DNA of 64,000 nucleotides from Paenibacillus sambharensis. GTDB taxonomy: Bacteria; Bacillota; Bacilli; Paenibacillales; Paenibacillaceae. A program made the translations under genes and the position numbers. Shown in pieces: positions 27,211 through 37,799 of the stretch. The stretch's first letter is position 1; each line of letters starts with the position of its first letter. Under the pieces are notes generated by a model. The model did no database searches. It was not told where the DNA came from and saw nothing but the letters and a program-made list of their open reading frames with translations. The DNA lies in the NCBI RefSeq assembly GCF_003233845.1, contig NZ_QKRB01000041.1, positions 62,001 through 126,000 of the forward strand, in the 5' to 3' direction.

Positions 27211-27346
27211 TAATTCATCCTCCCAGTATGTAATTAGAAACCTAATTAATCATACCAAGCGGCAACAATAACTGTAGGAGCCGCAGCACTATTTTACAAT
27301 ATATGACTCAGGACCCTGTAAAATGATCTTCTGTATAACCCCAGTC

Positions 27347-28099
27347 TTACCTGCAGTAGGCCAGCACTTCCTTATAAGGCAGACTGCCGCCGAACAGATC
27401 CAGCGCACTTCCGACTGTAATGTCCATCTTACCCTCTGCCAATTCATGGAATCGTGCCAGGTCCTCCAAGGATCTGGCTCCCCCGGCATAGGTAGTCGGT
27501 ATCGATACCCACTCCGTCAATTTGGATACCAGCGGCTCTAGAATGCCGGTACGCTTACCTTCCACATCAACAGCATGGACCAGGAACTCGTCACAGTACT
27601 GCTCCAGCATGCGAATGTTGTCCTGGTTCAGCTCAAAATCACTGAATGTGCGCCACTGATTAGTCACGACATACCAAGTCCCGTCCTTCTGCTTGCAGCT
27701 GAGATCAATTACCAGCTTCTCTCTGCCAATTTCCGACACAAGCTGGTCCAGATGGTCCATTCGCAACCTTCCATCCTGAAACACATAGGAGGTGACGATA
27801 ACATGCGAAGCACCACGCTCAAGCCATGCTGCAGCATTGTCGGCCTTGATGCCGCCGCCTATCTGCAAGCCTCCCGGGTATGCACGTAGCGCTTCCCCGG
27901 CCGCTTCCTCGTTGCCGCTGCCGAGCATAATGACATGACCGCCCGTCAGGCCATCCTGCTTGAACCGGTCCGCATAATAGGCAGGCGTATGTTCGGATAC
28001 AAAGTTTTCTACTACCTGGCTGGCATCCTCCTGCAGTGTTTCCCCTACGATCTGCTTGACTTTCCCTTGGTGAAGATCAATGCATGGTCTGAATTTCAA
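27347..28099 (-). CDS. hisA: HisA, eukaryotic-type ProFAR isomerase
   Basis: 250-aa TIM-barrel enzyme for the fourth step of histidine synthesis (isomerisation of ProFAR). It belongs to the yeast/plant-like subgroup rather than the usual bacterial one. Landmarks are the N-terminal FRPCIDLHQGKVKQIVG, GGHVIMLG and LQIGGGI (in place of the bacterial LxGGIR), VIDLSC, and TYAGGARSLEDL, which is the second phosphate-binding loop. The start is TTG at 28099 with GAGAGG five bases upstream. Last gene of a PyrE-like, Nudix, VanW, HisA run. No other his gene is in the window, so it may be a second HisA or the only one. Family is sure; its role in histidine synthesis is inferred. Confidence 0.88.
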   Translation of the reverse strand: MKFRPCIDLHQGKVKQIVGETLQEDASQVVENFVSEHTPAYYADRFKQDGLTGGHVIMLGSGNEEAAGEALRAYPGGLQIGGGIKADNAAAWLERGASHVIVTSYVFQDGRLRMDHLDQLVSEIGREKLVIDLSCKQKDGTWYVVTNQWRTFSDFELNQDNIRMLEQYCDEFLVHAVDVEGKRTGILEPLVSKLTEWVSIPTTYAGGARSLEDLARFHELAEGKMDITVGSALDLFGGSLPYKEVLAYCR

Positions 28100-28179
28100 C
28101 TGCCTCTCAACCTTTCCTAATCCTGTGCTGACTTCATCTTATATTACCTTACTCCATACCGCAGCGGATTGTCCATGGC

Positions 28180-29043
28180 CTAAGCCTGCTGTACATCAGC
28201 TGCAGGCCCGGCTGCTTCGGCCAGAAGCGGCTCATACATCATTAAGGCATGATTCTCAGTTATGTATTCGTCCTTAACCAGTCCAGCGTCCATGTTATAA
28301 ACATGCCGCCAAATTTCGTTATGACGGGTATACGCGCCCCAAGGCTCAGCCTGCATTCTGTGCGCCTTCTCATATACCTTGTAGGTGTGGACAGGCACCG
28401 CATCTGACCGCCAGGAGCCGACCAGCTCATTGTCTGCCACCCGCAGACATAACTGGTAGCAGGCTTCTGTTGTGTTGCATATTTGAAGATCCAGATAATT
28501 ATAAGCACAGGTTGCTCCCGAGCCGAACGGAAGCTTCCGGTTGGCGTCCGGAAATACATCATAGCTGTGCCTGTGGCGCTCGGTGACTGTTAGCGGGGAA
28601 TGCAGCGTCATCCAATAGATCAGATTGGAGAGCTGACAGAGCCCGCCGCCATAACCTGGCTTGAAGGTGCCAAAGTAAAGGACCATTCCCTCCACATAAC
28701 CGCGGCGCTTACTCGGATTGCCGATTGTCCGCCAGTAAGACAGGGTTTCGCCCGGTCTGATGATCACCCCGTCCAGCTTGCTGCATGCCAGCTTCAGATT
28801 ATGGACCTTGTTATGCTGCAGCCACATGTCTACATCCTTCAGCTTGCGAAGGGTTGGCGTCCGGTGAGTGAAGATCGTGTAGGGAAGACGTCCCGCGTGA
28901 AGAGCCGGCTTGTCAGCATAGCGCTTCCCAGGCCAATACCAGCTGGCATAGCGCCGGGTTCGGTAGAACCATTTGCCAAGAGTTAACCGCAGAACGGACC
29001 GCTTGACTGGTTTTAAGGCAGACATTACTCTCGGATTGTCCAC
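28180..29043 (-). CDS. VanW family protein
   Basis: 287-aa protein with a VanW domain (about 75-270). The typical PGETLSYWRTIGNPSKRRGY, GGGLCQLSNLIYWMTLHS and PFGSGATCAYNYLDL motifs are present. The N-terminus is basic with no clear signal peptide or membrane segment. The start is GTG at 29043, preceded by GGAGGAG. It begins 17 bases after the Nudix stop, so they are cotranscribed. VanW proteins occur in some vancomycin-resistance clusters and in many Gram-positives, but their biochemical role is unknown. No resistance genes accompany it here, so resistance should not be inferred. Confidence 0.88.
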   Translation of the reverse strand: MDNPRVMSALKPVKRSVLRLTLGKWFYRTRRYASWYWPGKRYADKPALHAGRLPYTIFTHRTPTLRKLKDVDMWLQHNKVHNLKLACSKLDGVIIRPGETLSYWRTIGNPSKRRGYVEGMVLYFGTFKPGYGGGLCQLSNLIYWMTLHSPLTVTERHRHSYDVFPDANRKLPFGSGATCAYNYLDLQICNTTEACYQLCLRVADNELVGSWRSDAVPVHTYKVYEKAHRMQAEPWGAYTRHNEIWRHVYNMDAGLVKDEYITENHALMMYEPLLAEAAGPAADVQQA

Positions 29044-29060
29044 GCCGTGCTTCTCCTCCC

Positions 29061-29621
29061 CTAGGCCTGTCCAGCTGTCCGCAGCTGGTGAGCGTACAAG
29101 TAATATTCCGCGATGTCCTCCCTGCCGATCGAACGAAAGCGACGGACAGCCTCGTCGATACTTACCGTTTCCACTGCGGCGACCTGCTCTCCGTCAGGCG
29201 GGTTCAACGGGCTGCAGACCACCTGTATCTCTCCGTAGCCGATTAACCGGATGCATACAGGATGCGGAATATGCGGCCTATAAGGCTTTGGGGCGCTGGA
29301 ATGATTAATAATCTGGGCCATCAGCCGAAAGGACACCAGTTCAGCACCAAGCTCTTCCATAACCTCCCGCCTCAAAGCATTCATATAATGCTCACCCGGT
29401 TCCAGCGTACCGCCAGCAAGCTCCCAACGGCCGTCGGACAGCTGCATGACCGCGTACTGGCCCCCTACTACAGGGATAATGCTTACATTGCTTACCAGTG
29501 ACTCATCTACCGCTTCTATCCCTTCAACCGGGACAAACCGGGCCTCAATATACCCTTGATCCATCGGCCTCGACAGCACGGGATAATTAGCGAGCCGCTG
29601 CATCATGTCCACCTTATTCAT
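29061..29621 (-). CDS. Nudix hydrolase
   Basis: 186-aa predicted nucleoside-diphosphate-X hydrolase. The Nudix box is complete from GTLEPGEHYMNALRREVM through EELGA (about residues 71-93), fitting GX5EX7REUXEEXGU. Downstream residues HIPHPVCIRLIGYGEI suggest a binding pocket different from MutT. Middle gene of the operon between the PyrE-like protein (39 bases upstream) and VanW. The substrate cannot be read; with a phosphoribosyltransferase-like and a HisA gene alongside, a nucleotide or PRPP-related compound is possible. Confidence 0.88.
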   Translation of the reverse strand: MNKVDMMQRLANYPVLSRPMDQGYIEARFVPVEGIEAVDESLVSNVSIIPVVGGQYAVMQLSDGRWELAGGTLEPGEHYMNALRREVMEELGAELVSFRLMAQIINHSSAPKPYRPHIPHPVCIRLIGYGEIQVVCSPLNPPDGEQVAAVETVSIDEAVRRFRSIGREDIAEYYLYAHQLRTAGQA

Positions 29622-29661
29622 TCTCTATACCTACCCTCTCCCGGTCCAAGTCTTTCAAGTA

Positions 29662-30201
29662 CTAGTCCTCGATCTGCTTTGGGACATTCAGCAGTTCATC
29701 CTTCTCATACAAGGCATGCAGCTGCAGCCCTTCCCGCTTCAGCTCTTCTGCTGCAGCAGGATTCCATGCAATAACAGCGATCACATCCTTTACGTCAGCC
29801 CCGCCTTGGCGCAGCTCTGAAGCCCGCTGGATCAGTTCATCCGTTTCATCCACGAGATCTGTAATCAGGCTTACCCGCTTGCCTTCAATCCGCATGCCCT
29901 CTGCCTGCCTGCAGGTGCCATAGGGCTCCGCATGCTTACGGACAAAGGCCGCCGGAATTTGGGATTGCAGAGAAAGTGCTGTAGCGATTGGGATACCACG
30001 GACTGCGATTCCAGCCAACACATCAACCCCAGGCGGAATCAACGGCTCCAGGTAACCTGCCGCCCGCTTCAGCAGCTTGGGATCAGATTGAAACATGTAA
30101 TGGTCGATATAAGTCTCGGCCAAACCGCCTGTCTTCAAGCGGTATTGGCCGGTTAGTTTGGACATACTGCAAATTTCTTTCGCCAGATTTTGTTTATCCA
30201 T
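29662..30201 (-). CDS. Phosphoribosyltransferase-like protein (PyrE-like, altered PRPP loop)
   Basis: 179-aa protein resembling orotate phosphoribosyltransferase. GLAETYIDHYMFQSDP is the N-terminal hood, VDVLAGIAVRGIPIATALS the first conserved loop, and PAAFVRKHAEPYGTCRQAEG the flexible catalytic loop. The PRPP-binding loop reads VSLITDLVDETDEL instead of the usual VxxVEDVxTTGGS, so the Thr-Gly needed to cradle the 5-phosphate is missing. It may therefore use another ligand or be regulatory. The ATG at 30201 has AGGAGG six bases upstream. First gene of a four-gene operon. A true orotate transferase would normally sit with other pyr genes; none is here. Confidence 0.75.
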   Translation of the reverse strand: MDKQNLAKEICSMSKLTGQYRLKTGGLAETYIDHYMFQSDPKLLKRAAGYLEPLIPPGVDVLAGIAVRGIPIATALSLQSQIPAAFVRKHAEPYGTCRQAEGMRIEGKRVSLITDLVDETDELIQRASELRQGGADVKDVIAVIAWNPAAAEELKREGLQLHALYEKDELLNVPKQIED

Positions 30202-30303
30202 CGGATCCCTCCTCGTGTTCATCCTATCTTAAGGCAAGATGTGATGCCTAGCATTTATTACCCTTATATACGTTATATGACCAGCTGGGCAGTTAATAGA
30301 CAG

Positions 30304-30346
30304 AAGACCGTGCAGCCTTGTGAGATTCACACTGCTGAACGGTCTT
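30304..30346 (-). terminator. Terminator of the lipoprotein gene
   Basis: Stem AAGACCGT/ACGGTCTT with an inner TGTGA/TCACA pairing, about 35 bases past the lipoprotein stop. The minus-strand tail (CTGTCTATT) is only moderately U-rich. Confidence 0.55.
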
Positions 30347-30379
30347 AAATCGTGCATGATTACATTGATACGGACTTTG

Positions 30380-31318
30380 CTAGGAACTGACCAGCGAATC
30401 CAGCGATGTGAAGGCAAGTGTGCCAAATCCCGCCGATGCTTCCTCATGCGGCATGTTGACATGGAAGATGTAACCTTGGCCATCCACTTCCTTCACAATC
30501 ATTTCCCTCGTCAGATTGTCGCTTGAACTCATCAGAAACAGGGAAGCATCCCGCATAGCCGGATGTATTTCGTCTCCTGTCAGCTCCCGGACGTCCCCGT
30601 TTTCCTTCAAGTCGGCAGTTGCCTCCCGGCGCAGCTCATCCAGATTATAGTCGGAAGGCAGCTTGGTGATATCCACATAATAGTCGTTATCGATATCCAT
30701 AACAAGCCGGTCCTCCTCAGGCTTGAAGGTGAAGCCATCGAAGACATACAGCGAGTATCCGTCCGCTTCAGCCAGCTTCGCAGTCCGGCTCTCGGTCATC
30801 CCTTCCATCTCCAGCTCGAAGGTTTGCTCTGCAGGCAGGCTCGCGGCTTGGCCGCTGTCAGCCGAACCGGTCGCAGCTCCGGCACCCGCTTTACCGCCAG
30901 CTGAACCGGTTTCCGAGTCCTTCCACAGCTTAGTAAGCTGTCTTTGCTTAACCGACTCGCTGCCCTGGACCGTAAGCTCTGTATATTCGAACTTCACCTT
31001 ATCGCCTTCACTCAGCTCCGTGAGCACTTCTTCCATGCCCTCTGCAATCTCATAGGTGTTGGGACCATCCTCCGTCTCGATTTCAATCGAGTGGCTGTCC
31101 TGCTGTCCGTTATAAATGCCGCTTCCTTGAAGGACCGTGTCTTCTCCGGCTTGCTCGTCCGGCTGCTCTGCCGGCTGTTCTGCCGGTGCCGGAGTGTTCT
31201 GGCTGCTGCCGTTGTTTGCAGCAGGAGCGGTCTCCTTATTGTCTCCGCTGCAGGCCGACAAGGATACAGCCAGCAGCATGGTTACCCCCATAATCATCCA
31301 TCTGTTGTGTTTGTTCAT
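30380..31318 (-). CDS. Uncharacterised lipoprotein
   Basis: 312-aa predicted membrane-anchored lipoprotein: signal peptide with lipobox SLSAC and Cys23. A Pro/Glu/Gln-rich linker with a repeated AEQP unit (about 40-55) follows. One beta-rich domain (about 58-130, GIYNGQQDSHSIEIETEDG) looks like a small OB-type or pilus-like repeat. A low-complexity Gly/Ala/Ser linker comes next, then a C-terminal domain of about 140 residues (FELEMEGMTESRTAKLAEAD onward). The ATG at 31318 is preceded by GGAGGTG. Monocistronic. I know no function; similar two-domain lipoproteins occur in Paenibacillus. A role at the envelope is inferred. Confidence 0.75.
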   Translation of the reverse strand: MNKHNRWMIMGVTMLLAVSLSACSGDNKETAPAANNGSSQNTPAPAEQPAEQPDEQAGEDTVLQGSGIYNGQQDSHSIEIETEDGPNTYEIAEGMEEVLTELSEGDKVKFEYTELTVQGSESVKQRQLTKLWKDSETGSAGGKAGAGAATGSADSGQAASLPAEQTFELEMEGMTESRTAKLAEADGYSLYVFDGFTFKPEEDRLVMDIDNDYYVDITKLPSDYNLDELRREATADLKENGDVRELTGDEIHPAMRDASLFLMSSSDNLTREMIVKEVDGQGYIFHVNMPHEEASAGFGTLAFTSLDSLVSS

Positions 31319-31386
31319 CGGTATGAACACCTCCGTAACTATTAACGAATGTGCCCACAAAAAGTTGCAGACTGTGCTCGCTTAAC

Positions 31387-33579
31387 TTAGTCCACAGCAG
31401 TCAGCCGGTAGACTCGGCTCTCAAAATCCCCGTGGAACTGCGGTGCGGGAAGACCTGCATACATGAGCTCGTCACCGCCATAATGCTCCCCATCCAGGTC
31501 AAGCCGGTAATTCATACCCGGGTCCATTCCTTTTAAGCGGAATCGCGAAAGCGGAGCATAAGGCTCTTTAAGCACGGACACATATACCGCGAAGGCTTCC
31601 CTTTTATCCTTCGAGATAAACATCCACGCCGTATCATTCCCCTCGAATGGACTCAGCAGGCGGTAAAAGTCACCAAACTGTACCAGGTGGCGGATTTCCT
31701 TGTAAAGCTCCACCTGCTGCTTCACGATCTCGTTATCCTTCTCGGAGAACTTCGTCAGATCCAGCTCGTAGCCGAAGTTTCCGGATAACGCGACATGACC
31801 GCGTGTTTCCAGAGGCGTTATGCGTCCCACTTGATGATTCGGTACGGCTGACACGTGTGCGCCCATTGCACTCACCGGATAGACAAGGCTGGTGCCGTAC
31901 TGAATTTTTAGCCGGGAGACGGCATCTGTATTGTCACTGGTCCAGGTCTGAGGCATGTAATACAGCATTCCCGGATCGAAGCGTCCGCCGCCGCCCGAGC
32001 AGCTCTCAAACAAGATATCAGGGAATGTGCTTGTAATACGCTCCAGCACACTGTACAGGCCAAGCATATAGCGGTGTGCCGTTTCGCGCTGACGCTCCGG
32101 CGGGAGGAGAGCGGAGCCGATCTCCGTCATATTCCGGTTCATATCCCATTTCACATACGTAATAGGGGCACTTGCCAAAATATCTGATACAGACTGAACG
32201 ATGTAATCCTGTACATCCTGCCGCGACAGATCAAGAATCAGCTGATGGCGCGCCTTCGTCCGGCGGCGGCCTTCCACATGCAGGCACCAGTCCGGATGCT
32301 TGCGGTACAGCTCGCTCTCTGTTGAAACCATCTCCGGCTCAAACCATAGCCCGAACTGCATGCCCATGTCCCGCACCCGTTTCACAAGATCCTCCAGGCC
32401 ATTCGGCAGCTTGTTCCGGTCTACGAACCAGTCACCGAGCGATGTCGTGTCATCATCCCGCTTGCCGAACCACCCGTCATCAAGCACGAACAGCTCAATC
32501 CCGAGCTCCTTGCCCGCCTTAGCAATGGACTCAATTTTGTCCGCATTGAAGTTGAAATACGTGGCTTCCCAATTGTTGACCAGAATTGGTCTGGTCTGAT
32601 CCCGGAAAGCCCCTCTGCAGAGCCTGGAACGATAGATATCATGGTAGGTCCGCGACATCCCGCCAAGCCCTTCATGGGAATGTACCATGACGACCTCCGG
32701 TGTCTGCAGTGATTCTCCTGGCTCCAGCCGCCAGCCAAAATCAAACGGGTTCAGCCCCATGAACAGCCGGGCGCTGTGAAACTGGTCCACTTCAACCCCC
32801 GCAAGGAAGCTGCCGCTGTACACAAAGCTGATACCGTACACATCGCCATGATCCTCATCCGCGCCGTCAGCCATCAGAGCGAGGAACGGATTTTGCACAT
32901 GGCTGCTTGAGCCTCTGCGGCTCTCGACGGACTGCATGCCCGGCACCAGCCTGCGCTTGTGCATATAGCGCTCCCGCGCCCAGGCCCCCGACAGCTGCAC
33001 CATTTCGAATTGGTCGCCCGCAAAATCCAGACTCATGCTGAGCGCCCGCTTGAGCTGAAGCACTCCATTGCCGTCGTTCACAAGCCTGGCGGAGCGGGTT
33101 ATAACATCCATGTTTTCGAATACGGTATAGGACAACATTACGCGCAGTCCGCTGTGTGTATCCTTAAGCGTCAGTTCCAGCGTCTCCGCCTCGTCTTCGG
33201 ACTCCGCATAAGTAGACGGCAGACCCTCAAGAGCAGGCTTGCCCTTATGGATGACATGAGAGTCGTAGATCAGCTCTGCGACGGCTGAACCATCAGGCAG
33301 CTCTACGTGGTAAGCAGGACTTCGAAAATCCGAGCTGCCGTACCCCGGATACTCCTGTGGCAGGGTGTCAAGGGTAAGCGCCGGATTCTCATCATCTGTA
33401 CTAGGGCTGAACGAAGCGCGCGGAGTCATCTCCAGCAGATGCGTGAGCTGTGTGCCCCGTACCCGTCTGCCCCAATACAGATGCGCCGGATAGCCCCTGC
33501 CAACAATCTGGAACACATAGCTGGTATTGCGGGCCTGAAGGTGAAACAACTGTCGGTGTGAATCAATATGAATACCCAT
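31387..33579 (-). CDS. GH36 alpha-galactosidase
   Basis: 730-aa retaining alpha-galactosidase acting on raffinose-family sugars or galactomannan and galactosyl side chains, cytosolic. Nucleophile Asp479 (YVKWDMNRN) and acid/base Asp549 (TSDNTD) match Geobacillus AgaA/AgaB positions (478 and 548) closely. Other landmarks are DDGWFGKRDDD, LWFEPEMVS and CSGGGGRFDPG. A beta-sandwich N-domain (1-330), barrel and C-terminal beta domain give the usual length. RBS GGAGGAATT, ATG start. It follows the LacI regulator gene on the same strand by 96 bases, so the two are likely one operon or regulon. Confidence 0.95.
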   Translation of the reverse strand: MGIHIDSHRQLFHLQARNTSYVFQIVGRGYPAHLYWGRRVRGTQLTHLLEMTPRASFSPSTDDENPALTLDTLPQEYPGYGSSDFRSPAYHVELPDGSAVAELIYDSHVIHKGKPALEGLPSTYAESEDEAETLELTLKDTHSGLRVMLSYTVFENMDVITRSARLVNDGNGVLQLKRALSMSLDFAGDQFEMVQLSGAWARERYMHKRRLVPGMQSVESRRGSSSHVQNPFLALMADGADEDHGDVYGISFVYSGSFLAGVEVDQFHSARLFMGLNPFDFGWRLEPGESLQTPEVVMVHSHEGLGGMSRTYHDIYRSRLCRGAFRDQTRPILVNNWEATYFNFNADKIESIAKAGKELGIELFVLDDGWFGKRDDDTTSLGDWFVDRNKLPNGLEDLVKRVRDMGMQFGLWFEPEMVSTESELYRKHPDWCLHVEGRRRTKARHQLILDLSRQDVQDYIVQSVSDILASAPITYVKWDMNRNMTEIGSALLPPERQRETAHRYMLGLYSVLERITSTFPDILFESCSGGGGRFDPGMLYYMPQTWTSDNTDAVSRLKIQYGTSLVYPVSAMGAHVSAVPNHQVGRITPLETRGHVALSGNFGYELDLTKFSEKDNEIVKQQVELYKEIRHLVQFGDFYRLLSPFEGNDTAWMFISKDKREAFAVYVSVLKEPYAPLSRFRLKGMDPGMNYRLDLDGEHYGGDELMYAGLPAPQFHGDFESRVYRLTAVD

Positions 33580-33675
33580 TTTAATTCCTCCATTTATGTG
33601 GATTTACGGGGACAGTCCGTATGGTTAGAAGACAGTCCGCCGATGATACCTGAACACTGGCCGTTCTGACACCCG

Positions 33676-34755
<1,080 letters not shown>

Positions 34756-34759
34756 TTAG

Positions 34760-34775
34760 TTAATAAATTTACTAA
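34760..34775. promoter_or_regulatory. Palindrome, candidate operator before LacI gene
   Basis: TTAATAAATTTACTAA is a 16-base inverted repeat with one mismatch, centred about 30 bases before the LacI start. It is also flanked by TTTAGT and ACTAAA, a second symmetric pair. It is AT-only at the core, unlike cre. Confidence 0.4.
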
Positions 34776-34810
34776 AAACTGAGTCCATTTTATCAAACAG
34801 CCTCTTCTTC

Positions 34811-34824
34811 TGCAAGCGGTTACG
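34811..34824 (+). promoter_or_regulatory. cre-like or LacI-type operator before LacI gene
   Basis: TGCAAGCGGTTACG fits the cre core with one mismatch (final position). Its central AAGCGGTT also fits the AANCGNTT pattern of LacI-family operators, so either CcpA or the adjacent regulator may bind. Confidence 0.4.
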
Positions 34825-34829
34825 TGAAA

Positions 34830-34877
34830 ATAATAAAAGCTGTCCCAATCCGGATTAAATCCTTCATGGGACAGCTT
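34830..34877 (-). terminator. Terminator of the transaldolase gene
   Basis: Perfect 11-bp stem AAGCTGTCCCA/TGGGACAGCTT, followed on the minus strand by TTATTATTTTC. It starts 39 bases after the transaldolase stop and separates it from the LacI gene. Confidence 0.88.
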
Positions 34878-34916
34878 AGGTGAAGCTCTCTATCAGTTAT
34901 CTATGCAAATGCGTGA

Positions 34917-35573
34917 TTAGAACTGGCTCTGCTTAGCGCCTTCCCAGTCTTTCAGGAAGCGTTCGATGCCCGCATCGGTCAGCGGATGGTTAGCCATCGA
35001 TTCAATTACTTTGTAAGGCACTGTCGCGATATCCGCACCAACAGCAGCCGCTTCAATAATATGTGTCGTGTTGCGAACGCTCGCAGAGATGATCTCGCTC
35101 TCAATGCCGCCCGCTACGAAGATCTGACGGATTTCCTTGATCAGGTTGATACCGACCTGGTTGATGTCATCCAGACGGCCGATGAACGGCGATACATACG
35201 TTGCGCCTGCACGGGCAGCCAGAAGCGCCTGCGGCGAGCTGAAGATCAGGGTTACGTTCGTCTTGATGCCAAGATCTCTGAATTGCGAAGTCGCCTTCAA
35301 GCCCTCAAGAGTCATAGGGAGCTTGATTACGATGCCAGGGCCGATTTCTGCCAGCTTCTTGCCCTGCTCAACCATTTCATCGGCTTTAAGGGAGATAACT
35401 TCGGCGCTCACTGGAATGTCGCCAACAATAGAAATGATTTCTTTTACGACGGTGAAGAAGTCTCGGCCTTCCTTCGCGATCAGGGAAGGGTTCGTTGTTA
35501 CACCGGAGATAACGCCCAGCTCGTGTGCCTTGCGGATTTCCTCTACATTAGCCGTATCAATAAACAATTTCAT
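34917..35573 (-). CDS. tal: Transaldolase (small, TalC/YwjH type)
   Basis: 218-aa cytosolic transaldolase of the pentose phosphate pathway, transferring a dihydroxyacetone unit between sedoheptulose 7-phosphate and glyceraldehyde 3-phosphate. [33 protein letters not shown], the Schiff-base Lys in [18 protein letters not shown] and [11 protein letters not shown] are all present. The short form is shared with fructose-6-phosphate aldolase; Bacillus members are transaldolases. RBS AGAGGG, ATG start. It follows transketolase by 92 bases on the same strand, so the non-oxidative pentose pathway is supplied as a unit. This fits an organism releasing xylose and arabinose from plant polymers. Confidence 0.92.
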   Translation of the reverse strand: MKLFIDTANVEEIRKAHELGVISGVTTNPSLIAKEGRDFFTVVKEIISIVGDIPVSAEVISLKADEMVEQGKKLAEIGPGIVIKLPMTLEGLKATSQFRDLGIKTNVTLIFSSPQALLAARAGATYVSPFIGRLDDINQVGINLIKEIRQIFVAGGIESEIISASVRNTTHIIEAAAVGADIATVPYKVIESMANHPLTDAGIERFLKDWEGAKQSQF

Positions 35574-35665
35574 GGTTTATCCCTCTTTTCCAATTATTAT
35601 GGTCACCTATTATTCTAGGACAACTTCATCAAGATGCAAAGGCTGCTAAAGTCCTATTCGAAATA

Positions 35666-37687
35666 CTAATGATAGAAACGAGATTTGATCTGCCCGATAA
35701 CGCCCTCAACTGTAAAGCCGTACTCGGAAATAACGCGAGCCGCTTTCGCCGAGGCGCCGAATTTGCGGATGCCGATCTGAAGCTTGCTGCCGCTGATGAC
35801 GTCATCCCAGCCAGCCGGATATGCCATCTCGATCACAACGTTCTTCTCAACCTCCGGCAAGACAACGGAATTGCGGTACTCAACGGACTGTGCTTCAAAG
35901 AGCTCACGGCTTGGCATGCTGATGACACGTACGCCAATGCCTTCTTCAGCAAGCTTCGCACGAACATCCATCGCCAGACTGACTTCAGAGCCAGTGGCCA
36001 CGATTTGCACCTCAGGCTTGCCGTTCTCTGCATCTGCGAGCACATAACCGCCTTTCGCAACGCCTTCGCGCGCCAGTGTCTTCGTGCCTTCCAGCACTGG
36101 TAGATTCTGTCGGGTAAGCGCCATAACGAACGGGCCCTCCTTCGCCTGCAGGGCATAATGCCATGCGGCCGAAGTTTCATTCGCATCAGCCGGACGGAAC
36201 AGCGTCAGATCAGGGATCATCCGCAGGGACGGGATCTGTTCAATCGGCTGGTGGGTAGGACCGTCTTCGCCAACTGCAATGCTGTCATGTGTAAACACAT
36301 AGACAACAGGCTGCTTCATCAATGCCGACAGCCGGATTGCCCCCCGCAGGTAGTCACTGAAGACAAGGAACGTACCGCCGTATACCTTCAAGCCGCCGTG
36401 CAGCGCCATGCCGTTAAGTGCGGTGCCCATTGCAAATTCCCGTACGCCGAACCAGAGATTGCGGCCTTCGTAGCTGTCCGAGCTGAAGTTGCCGTACTTG
36501 TTCATGGCCGTCATGTTCGAGCTCGCAAGGTCAGCCGATCCGCCTACAAGCTGTGGAACACGGTCAGCGAGAGCCTGGATGGCTTTTCCTGAAGCTACAC
36601 GGGTCGAGATTTGGCTGCCATCAGCTTCATAGACCGGCAGATCGGTATCCCAGCCCTCCGGCAGCTCACCCTTGACAAGCTGCTCGAACTTCGCAGCTTC
36701 TTCAGGGAACGCTTGACGGTAACGGTTCAGCAGCTCCTCCCATTTCGCCTGCTCTGCAGCGCCGGTTTCCTTCACCTTGGCGAAATCCTGATAGACTTCA
36801 TCAGGCACATGGAAGTCAGGTTCAAGCGGCCAGCCGAGCGCTTCCTTGGTCAGCTTGAGCTCTTCCTCTCCGAGCGGGCTGCCGTGTGTGCCGCCATGTC
36901 CGCCCTTGCCTGCTTTGTTCGGGCTGCCGTATCCGATTGTTGTCTTGATCTCAATCAGAGTCGGACGGCCGGTCTCCGCTTTGGCCTGCTCGATTGCCGC
37001 CGAGATTGCAGCTACATCGTTCTGCTCATCCACCCGCAGATAATGCCAGCCGTACGATTCGAACCGGCCTTTAATATCTTCAGAGAAGGACATGTTCAGC
37101 TCGCCGTCGAGTGAAATATCGTTTGAGTCATACAGAACGACCAGCTTGCCCAGCTTCAGATGGCCGGCCAGTGAAGCGGCTTCGCCCGCCACACCTTCCA
37201 TCAGATCACCGTCTCCGCAGATCGTATACGTGTAATGGTCAACCAGCTGGTAGCCTTCACGGTTATATACGGCACCTAGATGCGCTTCAGCCATCGCCAT
37301 GCCGACAGCCATCGCAAAGCCCTGCCCAAGCGGACCAGTCGTCGCTTCCACACCGGCCGTGTGTCCAAATTCCGGATGGCCCGGTGTTCTGCTTCCCCAC
37401 TGGCGAAACGCTTTCAAATCGTCCAGAGTCAGGTCGTAACCGCTCAGATGCAGCAAGCTGTACAGCAGCATGGAGCCATGTCCAGCAGACAGCACGAACC
37501 GGTCGCGGTTAAACCACTCCGGGTTAGCCGGATTATGCTTCATCTGACGGGTCCACAGCGTATAGCCCATAGGCGCAGCCCCCATCGGCATGCCGGGGTG
37601 TCCCATCTGTGCCTTCTCTACCGCGTCGATCGTCAGAGTCCGGATCGCATTGATGCTTAATGTTTCAATCGAGCTTGTTGAAATCAA
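35666..37687 (-). CDS. tkt: Transketolase
   Basis: 673-aa thiamine-diphosphate enzyme of the pentose phosphate pathway. The N-terminus ([20 protein letters not shown]) and GHPGMPMG are typical. The ThDP-binding [18 protein letters not shown] motif spans about 153-170. The pyrimidine-binding domain has [20 protein letters not shown], and the C-terminal domain has [11 protein letters not shown]. Start is TTG at 37687 with AGGAGGAA seven bases upstream. It is divergent from a LysR regulator and followed by transaldolase. A second, housekeeping tkt may exist elsewhere; that cannot be judged here. Confidence 0.96.
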   Translation of the reverse strand: MISTSSIETLSINAIRTLTIDAVEKAQMGHPGMPMGAAPMGYTLWTRQMKHNPANPEWFNRDRFVLSAGHGSMLLYSLLHLSGYDLTLDDLKAFRQWGSRTPGHPEFGHTAGVEATTGPLGQGFAMAVGMAMAEAHLGAVYNREGYQLVDHYTYTICGDGDLMEGVAGEAASLAGHLKLGKLVVLYDSNDISLDGELNMSFSEDIKGRFESYGWHYLRVDEQNDVAAISAAIEQAKAETGRPTLIEIKTTIGYGSPNKAGKGGHGGTHGSPLGEEELKLTKEALGWPLEPDFHVPDEVYQDFAKVKETGAAEQAKWEELLNRYRQAFPEEAAKFEQLVKGELPEGWDTDLPVYEADGSQISTRVASGKAIQALADRVPQLVGGSADLASSNMTAMNKYGNFSSDSYEGRNLWFGVREFAMGTALNGMALHGGLKVYGGTFLVFSDYLRGAIRLSALMKQPVVYVFTHDSIAVGEDGPTHQPIEQIPSLRMIPDLTLFRPADANETSAAWHYALQAKEGPFVMALTRQNLPVLEGTKTLAREGVAKGGYVLADAENGKPEVQIVATGSEVSLAMDVRAKLAEEGIGVRVISMPSRELFEAQSVEYRNSVVLPEVEKNVVIEMAYPAGWDDVISGSKLQIGIRKFGASAKAARVISEYGFTVEGVIGQIKSRFYH

Positions 37688-37799
37688 CTTGTTTCCTCCT
37701 TTAACAGCTGTTGATGCACCACTCCTGCCTCTATTATAATGATTGCATTAGCTATATACGTAATTAATAATTCAAATACCCGCTATAGAAGGTGTCTAT

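Noticed and set aside
27292-27319. ATTTTACA/TGTAAAAT inverted repeat between hisA and lipA
   Set aside because: AT-rich 8-bp stem with a 12-base loop and no U-tract; likely chance, although an operator for lipA is conceivable.
28180-29043. Vancomycin-resistance role for the VanW protein
   Set aside because: No vanR, vanS, vanH, vanA or vanX genes nearby; VanW domains are common in unrelated Gram-positive contexts.
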